NCBI RefSeq assembly: GCF_004698125.1
Contig: NZ_ML214297.1
Location: 248,001 to 312,000, forward strand
Source: Halosimplex halophilum
GTDB lineage: Archaea > Halobacteriota > Halobacteria > Halobacteriales > Haloarculaceae
DNA length: 64,000 nucleotides
Reading direction: 5' to 3'
A program made the position numbers and the translations under genes. The notes beneath the pieces are model-generated. The model was not told the origin of the DNA. It ran no database searches and worked only from the letters and a program-made list of their open reading frames with translations. Below are positions 58,609 to 64,000 of the stretch, one piece after another; position 1 is the stretch's first letter; every line of letters begins with the position of its first letter.

Positions 58609-60397
58609 GGCTCGCCCTCCAGGCGCGGACCATCACCGCGAGGACGACGACCACGACGACGGCGCCGACCGCCAGCGGGAGGAGGAAGCCGCCGCCACCG
58701 CCGGAGTTCCGGTCGACATCCGGGCCGGCCGCGAGCGCGCGGCTGGCGCTCGCGGCGTCGACCTCGACGGTCCGGGTGTGACGCTGCCCGTCGACGAGGT
58801 ACTCGACGTGCAGCGGGACCGTCGAGACGTTGCCCCGCGTGGTCGCGTACACGTCGAACGAGACGAAGTCGCTCGCGGGGACGGTGCCGACGAAGTACTC
58901 GCGGTTGGGCGCGGTGGGCGTCACCCGCTCGCTGTCGACGACGCTGACGAGGACGCTCTCGGCGTCGGTCGTCCCGAGGTTGCTCGCGCTCCCGGAGATG
59001 CGGAGCCGGTCCCCGTCCGGCACGACCTCCAGCCCGGTCAGGCCGATGGTGCCGGGCGTCTGTGTCAGCGCCGTCGACGCCGAGGTCTCGCCGCGCTGTT
59101 GGGCCACGTCGTAGGTGGCGACCACGTCGACCGCCGCGTAGTCACCCGACAGGCTCGCGTTCAGCCGGACCGTCCGGGACTCGCCGGCGGCGACGCGGTC
59201 GACCAGCGCCTGCCCGACCGAGGCGTTCGGCGACGTGGCGCGCACGCTGACGTTCGAGATCCGCGCGTTGCCCCGGTTGAGCACCGACACCGTCACGGCC
59301 TGGGAGTTACCCCCCTCGCGGGTGCTCAGGTCCAGCGCGACGCTGTCGCGCAGCGGGTCGGCCTGCAGGGACACCGTCTCGTTGACGGTGCGGGTCGCCC
59401 CGCCCGGCGTCGAATAGGAGAGCGTCGCGGTCACCTCGTGGTCGCCGGCCGACGACGGCCGGAAGTCGAAGGCCGCGGTCGCCGACTCGCCGTCGGCGAT
59501 CCGGGTGAACACCGAGCGGTCGTTGCGGACGGCGACGCCGTCGCCGGCGACCGTCAGCTCGGCGTTGGTCACCGCCGCGCCGAGGCCGTTGGCGACGGTG
59601 ACGGTGCCCTCGGACTCCAGACCGGCGATCGAGGTGTTGGTATCGATGTCGATCTGCGGCCGCTCGCGCTCGGTGCGGACCGTCACGGTGTCGGTGACCG
59701 TGTCGGTCACGCCGCCCGCGGTCGTGTAGGTCAGCGTCGCCGTCAGCCGGTGGCGACCGGGGTCGTCCGCGCGGTAGTCGAACTCGACGGTCCGGGAGTC
59801 GTTGCTCCCGACGGTCGCGAGCACCTCCCGGCGGTTGGTGACGGTCACCGCCTCGCCGCCGACGGTGAGCTCGACGCTCTCGATGGGGGCCGACAGGCTG
59901 TTGGCGACCGTGACCGACCCGTCCGTCCGGACGCCCGCGACGGAGTCGTTGGCGTCGACGTCGAGCTGCGGATAGCGCTGTTCCACCGTGATCGAGACAG
60001 GGTAGCTCAGCCGCGTCAGCCGGTCGTTCTCGGTATCACGGCCGGTGACGTTCACCTGCAGGTCGTACGTGCCCGGTTCGTCGAACGACACCGACAGCGG
60101 GACGGTCCGGTCGGAGCCGGCGGGGACCGTCCCGATGTTCTTCACGTCCGCGTACTGCTTCGGGTGGGGCCCGTCGTCGGCCTTGATGACCCGGACGCGG
60201 TCGACGAAGTACCCCGCCGAGCTACTCTCGAAGTTCTCGATGGTCGGCTCGATCGTGATCTCGTCGCCGGGGACCGGCTCGGACGGCGTCACGTCGACCG
60301 ACGAGACGGTCACGTTGACGCTGGTTGCGGCCGCGACGGCCGGGAGCGATGCGACTGCGATCAGGACCGCGAGTGCTACCGTCTTGCTGCGATTCAT
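58595..60397 (-). CDS. COG1361-type secreted adhesion-like protein with CARDB domains and membrane anchor
   Basis: 600 aa. Sec signal peptide (ALAVLIAVASLPAVAAATS). Five or so CARDB/Ig-like beta domains follow (VTVANSLSAPIESVELTVGGE, VTVANGLGAAVTNAELTVAGD and others), then a C-terminal Gly-rich linker and a helix (LLPLAVGAVVVVVVLAVMV). Many Asn-X-Ser/Thr sites for glycosylation. It is thought to be the extracellular part of the adjacent MacB-like ABC system. Confidence 0.85.
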   Translation of the reverse strand: MNRSKTVALAVLIAVASLPAVAAATSVNVTVSSVDVTPSEPVPGDEITIEPTIENFESSSAGYFVDRVRVIKADDGPHPKQYADVKNIGTVPAGSDRTVPLSVSFDEPGTYDLQVNVTGRDTENDRLTRLSYPVSITVEQRYPQLDVDANDSVAGVRTDGSVTVANSLSAPIESVELTVGGEAVTVTNRREVLATVGSNDSRTVEFDYRADDPGRHRLTATLTYTTAGGVTDTVTDTVTVRTERERPQIDIDTNTSIAGLESEGTVTVANGLGAAVTNAELTVAGDGVAVRNDRSVFTRIADGESATAAFDFRPSSAGDHEVTATLSYSTPGGATRTVNETVSLQADPLRDSVALDLSTREGGNSQAVTVSVLNRGNARISNVSVRATSPNASVGQALVDRVAAGESRTVRLNASLSGDYAAVDVVATYDVAQQRGETSASTALTQTPGTIGLTGLEVVPDGDRLRISGSASNLGTTDAESVLVSVVDSERVTPTAPNREYFVGTVPASDFVSFDVYATTRGNVSTVPLHVEYLVDGQRHTRTVEVDAASASRALAAGPDVDRNSGGGGGFLLPLAVGAVVVVVVLAVMVRAWRASRGGD

Positions 60398-60482
60398 TGG
60401 TCGGGGGAGCTGTGGTTCGTGGCTGTCGACTCGGTGCGGGGACTCGGGGAGCGGAGGCGAGGGGAACGGGGGCGTCGGACCA

Positions 60483-61142
60483 TCAGAGGACCCCGATCGC
60501 GACCAGGAGCGTCCGCAGGGAGATCAGCACGGCGACCAGGACCGGACCGGCGACGGTCAGCGCCGCCTGCCGGACCGTCAGGTCGCGGGCGTGTTTCAGC
60601 GCGAACGTCCAGAGGAACGCGCTCCAGAGCGTGAAGACGATGGCGAACGCGGCCGACAGCGCCACCAGCGGCCCGGTCTGGAGCGCCCGGTTGAACTGCT
60701 GCATCGACTCCTGGGTGATCTCGGCCGGCACGTCGATACCGCGGACGTTGAACCGGTAGTAGTTGATCGCGGCTGAAGCGACCGAGCCCACGACGCTGGG
60801 GACGAACCCCCAGCCGACGAACGAGAGGGTCGTCGAGAACGCCCCGTCACCGCCGAAGACGACCGAGATTGCGTGGAACAGCCCGGCGTACAGCAGCCAG
60901 ACCACGAACGGCCCGGCGACGACGAAGACGTACGTGAACGCCTGGAGCGCGGTGACGAGGCCGCCGGCGGCCCCGGCCCCCTCGAACAGCTGGGACATGA
61001 ACCGGGACTGCAACACCGCGGCGACCACGTCGACCGCCACGACGGCGAGTATCACGACGAGCGGTCCCTTCAGCGACGCGTCCGACCCCTGCCGGCGGAA
61101 GAACCCGTCGGGATCGGTCAGCAGTGTCGATATGGAGGGCAT
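60483..61142 (-). CDS. YIP1 family membrane protein
   Basis: 219 aa. N-terminal DPDGFFRRQGSDASLKGPLVVILAVVAVDVVAAVL, quoted in outline, then VWLLYAGLFHAISVVFGGDGAFSTTL and VGWGFVPSVVGSVASA, the YIP1 pattern with five helices. Often placed upstream of COG1361 and MacB-like ABC genes in haloarchaea. TATA box rc TTTTTAAGTTA near 61167-61177, 30 bases from the start. Confidence 0.85.
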   Translation of the reverse strand: MPSISTLLTDPDGFFRRQGSDASLKGPLVVILAVVAVDVVAAVLQSRFMSQLFEGAGAAGGLVTALQAFTYVFVVAGPFVVWLLYAGLFHAISVVFGGDGAFSTTLSFVGWGFVPSVVGSVASAAINYYRFNVRGIDVPAEITQESMQQFNRALQTGPLVALSAAFAIVFTLWSAFLWTFALKHARDLTVRQAALTVAGPVLVAVLISLRTLLVAIGVL

Positions 61143-61255
61143 TCGCCGGTGTTTCCGTAGAGCGGTAACTTAAAAACTTCGTTACACGAAACAGGTTGGG
61201 CGGCGAACAGTTCCGACGCGGCGGTCGGTGAGCTCCCGGAGTCGCGGTTTCCGCC

Positions 61256-62269
61256 TCACCGCGGGAGTTTGTCCAGCAGGCGGTCGAACTGCTGGCGGTA
61301 CTGGAACTCGGCGCGGGCCCGGCCGAGGTCGTCCTCGGCGAAGGCGTCGTCGAAGCCGGTCATCCGCCACAGAAGCGTCGACAGCTGGTAGACCGGCTTG
61401 CACCGCTCGTAGGTCTCGCCGGGGTCGAACTCCGCGTGGGTCCGGTAGCCCTCGTAGAGCCGTTCGCGCAGGCGCTCGCAGACCTGGGGGTCGTCGAACG
61501 TCGAGTCGATGTAGAGGAACTCCGACTGGGCGAGCTGGTAGTCGCGGTGGGCCGCTAGCGTGTCCTGCCAGTCCAGTACCGCGGTGATCGGGTCCGGCTC
61601 GTCGAGGATACAGAGCAGGTTCGTCGGCTGCATGTCGTCGTGGACGAGCCGGGGCATCCCGTCCTCGGGCACCAGCGAGAGGGTGTCCTCGACGGCGTCA
61701 CGCGCCCGCGACTGCATCCCCTCGAACGGGGTCCCGGAGAGGCGGTCGATGTGCGACCGGGTGAGGTCGGCGAAGTACTCCCGCCAGTTGCCCCGCCAGT
61801 TGCGGATCGTGATCCGGTCGTCGTGGAGCATCAGCCGGCCGAACGCCTCGAAGGCGATCTCCGAGTGCAGGTCGCCCATGATCGTCCCGACCTGCTCGAT
61901 GACCCGCTCCCAGTGGCTCTGGTCCATCGCGCCGTACTGGTCGGCGAGGTTGTCCCCGCGGACCCGCTCGGTGACGAAGTACGGCGGGACCGACCGCTCC
62001 GGTTCCTGCTTGAACACGAGGATGCGGGGGATCGGAATCGAAGTCCGGTCGGCGACGTACTCGTGGAGCTTCGGCTCGACCGCGAACCGGTCGTCGTTGG
62101 GCGGCTGGAACTTGACGACGACCTCGTACTCGTTGCCGTCGTAGACGAGCGTGACCATGTACACGTCCGCCCGCGTCCCGCCCGTGGCCGCTTCGTAGCT
62201 GAACTCCTCGTAGTCCGGGCCGGACTCGTCGAGGACGGCCTCGATGTCGGCGGCCGATGTCGTCTGCAC
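61256..62269 (-). CDS. Phosphotransferase family protein (aminoglycoside-phosphotransferase/choline-kinase fold)
   Basis: 337 aa. ATP-binding N-lobe (YEVVVKFQPPNDDRFAVEPKLH), catalytic LVHDDMQPTNLLC (about residue 213) and metal-binding AVLDWQDTLAAHRDYQLA. The catalytic HxDxxxxN is present as HDDMQPTN. Such kinases act on antibiotics, choline, homoserine or fructosamines. The substrate is not readable. Confidence 0.85.
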   Translation of the reverse strand: MQTTSAADIEAVLDESGPDYEEFSYEAATGGTRADVYMVTLVYDGNEYEVVVKFQPPNDDRFAVEPKLHEYVADRTSIPIPRILVFKQEPERSVPPYFVTERVRGDNLADQYGAMDQSHWERVIEQVGTIMGDLHSEIAFEAFGRLMLHDDRITIRNWRGNWREYFADLTRSHIDRLSGTPFEGMQSRARDAVEDTLSLVPEDGMPRLVHDDMQPTNLLCILDEPDPITAVLDWQDTLAAHRDYQLAQSEFLYIDSTFDDPQVCERLRERLYEGYRTHAEFDPGETYERCKPVYQLSTLLWRMTGFDDAFAEDDLGRARAEFQYRQQFDRLLDKLPR

Positions 62270-62384
62270 GCCACCCTATTGATCAGGGGGGTGCAAAAAT
62301 GTATCACCCGCGGCGACGCTGCCCGCCCGCGTTCTGTCGGCCGGGCCACTCCTCCGGCCGCCGTACGCGCCCGACCGTCGCCGG

Positions 62385-62609
62385 TCACCCCTCGGCCGAC
62401 TCGTCTAGGTACGTCCGGAGACACGCGCGGTGGACCCACCGCTCGGTCATCACGCCGGGCCGCTCCGGATCCGCCGCTCGCAGGACCGCGTACTCCTCGC
62501 CCTCGGGCGGGACCACGCCCTCCTCGATCGGGATCGACTCGCCGCAGACCGAACACTCCTCGTCGGCGTCCGGCGGCGTCGCGAGCGCGTCCTCGACGAT
62601 ATCGTCCAC
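62385..62609 (-). CDS. Small zinc-binding protein, function unknown
   Basis: 74 aa. ECSVCGESIP and RWVHRACLRTYL form a CxxC...HxxC site for zinc. Acidic elsewhere. The family is not recognised. Its TATA element (GCTTTTTCC on the minus strand, about 62633-62641) overlaps the T-run of the terminator of the ndk operon. Confidence 0.7.
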   Translation of the reverse strand: MDDIVEDALATPPDADEECSVCGESIPIEEGVVPPEGEEYAVLRAADPERPGVMTERWVHRACLRTYLDESAEG

Positions 62610-62634
62610 GTCGGAACGATACGGTCGACCCGGG

Positions 62635-62664
62635 AAAAAGCTACGGCGGGGAGTCGCTCCGCCG
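62635..62664 (-). terminator. Hairpin and T-run after the ndk operon, also the promoter of the next gene
   Basis: CGGCGG (62644-62649) pairs with CCGCCG (62659-62664), followed on the minus strand by TTTTT (62639-62635). The same T-run lies 28 bases ahead of the small zinc-protein gene and can serve as its TATA box. A further 9-base stem GTCGACCGG/CCGGTCGAC is at 62711-62731. Confidence 0.5.
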
Positions 62665-62779
62665 AAAAGCGACGCCGGGCGATCGCGACTCGCGGGCGAA
62701 AGCGTGCGAAGTCGACCGGAGCCCGGTCGACGTGCGCAGCGACGGCCGAAAAGCGGGGCGCCGGTTCAGGGGTGCCGGC

Positions 62780-63259
62780 TCAGTGGTCGGCGTCTTCGTA
62801 GACCCAGGGCTCGTCGGCGCGGTCGTACTCGACGAGCTCGTCCTCGTCGAAGAACAGCTCGATCTCGCGTTCGTTGGCGCCCTCGTCCTCGTGGTCCGAG
62901 CCGTGGATGACGTTCTGGCTCAGGTCGAGGCCGTAGTCGCCCCGGATGGTGCCGGGGGCGGCCTCGGCGGGGTCGGTCGCGCCCATCATCCGGCGGACCT
63001 GCCGGGTCGCGTCGGCGCCCTCCCAGACCATCGCCATCACCGGACCGCTGGTGATAAAGTCGACGAGGTCCTCGAAGAACGGCTTGTCCTCGTGCTCGCC
63101 GTAGTGCTGCTCGGCGAGCTCGCGGTCGATCCGCATGAACTTCGCGCCGACGAGCTTCAGCCCGCGCTCCTCGAGGCGGGTGATGATCTCGCCGGTGAGC
63201 CCGCGCTGGACGGCGTCGGGCTTGGCCATCACGAACGTCCGCTCGTCGTGGTGGCTCAT
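62780..63259 (-). CDS. ndk: Nucleoside-diphosphate kinase
   Basis: 159 aa. [19 protein letters not shown] at the N-terminus and active-site [17 protein letters not shown] with His119 as phosphate carrier. It balances NTP pools and is hexameric in haloarchaea. Last gene of the L7Ae-S28e-L24e-ndk operon; it overlaps the L24e stop by ATGA. Confidence 0.95.
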   Translation of the reverse strand: MSHHDERTFVMAKPDAVQRGLTGEIITRLEERGLKLVGAKFMRIDRELAEQHYGEHEDKPFFEDLVDFITSGPVMAMVWEGADATRQVRRMMGATDPAEAAPGTIRGDYGLDLSQNVIHGSDHEDEGANEREIELFFDEDELVEYDRADEPWVYEDADH

Positions 63260-63702
63260 CGTGCCTCGGCCTCCTCCTCGTCGGTGTCGCCCTCGTCGGA
63301 CTCCTCGTCCGCGTCCGCGTCGCCCTCGTCGGACTCGGCGTCCTCGTCGGTCCCCTCGGCTTCGACTTCCTCGGGGTCGGCGGCGCCGGCCTCGACGGCC
63401 TCGTCGGCCTCGACGTCTTCGAGGTCCTCGTCGGTGTCACCGGGCGCGTCGACGTCCTGGCCCTGGTCCTCGATGTCGGTCGGGCGCTCGTCGGCGGCCG
63501 GCTCGGACTCCTCGTCCTCGCTCTCGGCTTCTTCCTCCTCGCCGGCCCACTCGAGATCGCGGGACTCGCGGCCGAGGTTGGCGTTCTTCTCGCACTTCGA
63601 GGAGCAGTAGTGGATGGTCGAGCCGTTGGTGCGGACGAACATGGTGCCCGTCCCGGGCTCGATGTCGGTGCCGCAGTAGTCGCATTCGCGCGTTCGTGGC
63701 AT
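63256..63702 (-). CDS. rpl24e: 50S ribosomal protein L24e with long acidic tail
   Basis: 148 aa. The zinc ribbon C7, C10 (ECDYCG) and C33, C37 (YCSSKC) with [25 protein letters not shown] in outline covers the usual 60-65 residues. It is followed by about 90 residues, two thirds Asp, Glu and Ala. The tail is a single reading frame without decay. The start MPRTREC is chosen since the upstream frame lies over S28e. The ATG overlaps the S28e stop by one base (TAATG). Confidence 0.9.
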   Translation of the reverse strand: MPRTRECDYCGTDIEPGTGTMFVRTNGSTIHYCSSKCEKNANLGRESRDLEWAGEEEEAESEDEESEPAADERPTDIEDQGQDVDAPGDTDEDLEDVEADEAVEAGAADPEEVEAEGTDEDAESDEGDADADEESDEGDTDEEEAEAR

Positions 63703-63932
63703 TATTGGCCCCCGATCTGGTCGGCCTCGCGCGCGGTCTCGCGGAGCTGGAGCACGTCGCCCTCCCGGACCGGCCCGAGGACGTTTCGCGTGATGATGCG
63801 GCCCTGGTTCTCGCCGCCGCGGATCCGGCACTTGACCTGCATGGCCTCGCCGTGCATCCCCGTGCGGCCCACGACTTCGATGACTTCGGCGGCCGTGGAA
63901 CCGCCGTCTCCGTCGGATTCTTCAGCAGACAT
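63702..63932 (-). CDS. rps28e: 30S ribosomal protein S28e
   Basis: 76 aa. [20 protein letters not shown] and [20 protein letters not shown] are diagnostic of S28e, ending [14 protein letters not shown]. It lies between rpl7ae and rpl24e as in other archaea. It has a short acidic leader of about 12 residues. Confidence 0.94.
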   Translation of the reverse strand: MSAEESDGDGGSTAAEVIEVVGRTGMHGEAMQVKCRIRGGENQGRIITRNVLGPVREGDVLQLRETAREADQIGGQ

Positions 63933-63942
63933 ACCGGGTCAC

Positions 63943-64000
63943 CTACCGGAGTTCCTCGACCTTGCCGGCGATGTCGTCGACGTCGCCCTGGGCGTCGCCC
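63943..64000 (-). CDS. rpl7ae: 50S ribosomal protein L7Ae, C-terminal end (partial)
   Basis: Only the last codons are in the window (AQGDVDDIAGKVEELR, then TAG). The sequence and the order L7Ae-S28e-L24e-ndk identify it. L7Ae binds kink-turn RNAs in the ribosome, box C/D RNPs and RNase P. The start lies beyond the window end. Confidence 0.8.
   Translation of the reverse strand, partial: GDAQGDVDDIAGKVEELR

Noticed and set aside
62711-62731. Perfect hairpin GTCGACCGG-AGC-CCGGTCGAC considered as a recombination or attachment site
   Set aside because: No integrase gene, tRNA gene or direct repeat is near. A trailer structure of the ndk mRNA is a simpler reading.
1-64000. Search for tRNA, rRNA, CRISPR arrays and insertion sequences
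   Set aside because: By eye I found no T-arm consensus in a cloverleaf context, no regular repeat-spacer array, no transposase or integrase domain and no rRNA-like sequence. A covariance-model scan would be the decisive test for tRNAs and other small RNAs.

Overview
The window is chromosomal DNA of a halophilic archaeon (class Halobacteria), probably from the Haloarcula/Haloarculaceae side of the group. The evidence is very high G+C, proteins extremely rich in Asp and Glu, TATA-type promoters about 25-30 bases ahead of start codons (many transcripts look leaderless), archaeal-type translation and transcription genes (L21e, Rpo4, aEF-1beta, L24e, S28e, L7Ae) and haloarchaea-restricted families (DUF5797, DUF5783, DUF5787, DUF7269, DUF7519, HVO_2753-type zinc finger). 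The family level is an inference. About 71 genes are packed with short gaps and many ATGA-type overlaps. I see no rRNA, tRNA, CRISPR array, complete insertion sequence or prophage.

Layout. 0-4.3 kb: small conserved haloarchaeal proteins (Mut7-C RNase domain, DUF5797, DUF5783, a nuclease-like DUF5787 protein, DUF4234, a Nudix hydrolase, a uS10-like protein). 4.6-13.6 kb: AbgA-like amidohydrolase, a type IV pilin, geranylgeranyl reductase, small membrane proteins, a methyltransferase, an AI-2E-type exporter and two divergent rhodaneses. 13.6-17.1 kb: an AbrB-PIN toxin-antitoxin pair, a formate/nitrite channel facing an HPP-family protein, and a DUF106 (Oxa1-superfamily) protein. 17.1-26.3 kb: Tat-exported beta-propeller protein, aldo/keto reductase, MATE and AEC transporters, beta-CASP nuclease, histidine kinase. 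26.3-37 kb: ABC exporter with a divergent TetR regulator and a likely operator, cupin, second aldo/keto reductase, CoA-disulfide-reductase-like flavoprotein, SDR, MFS exporter, ThiE and an acyl-CoA-synthetase-like remnant.

37-45.5 kb: third aldo/keto reductase, a second Tat-exported propeller protein with an acidic repeat tail, a second geranylgeranyl reductase, and a five-gene DUF58/DUF4129 membrane cluster that lacks its usual MoxR ATPase. 45.7-49.3 kb: korAB (2-oxoacid:ferredoxin oxidoreductase) facing a small flavin reductase. 49.4-52.9 kb: the conserved archaeal information-processing block (zinc finger, aEF-1beta, L21e, Rpo4, DUF655, RsmA/KsgA, HemK2). 53-56.6 kb: membrane protein and a two-gene cobalamin-independent methionine synthase operon. 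56.6-61.1 kb: a YIP1 / COG1361 / MacB-like ABC export cluster. 61.2-64 kb: kinase-like phosphotransferase, a small zinc protein and the rpl7ae-rps28e-rpl24e-ndk operon.

The window is mostly core chromosome. The less explained signals lie between genes: two long imperfect hairpins ending in the same CCGTATCAGG sequence, a row of strong hairpins upstream of the first geranylgeranyl reductase, and several palindromes placed exactly on promoters. The gene-level observations I rate highest are the nuclease-like DUF5787 protein with a five-Cys cluster and the MoxR-less DUF58/DUF4129 cluster. I do not see a clear new defence or biosynthetic system.
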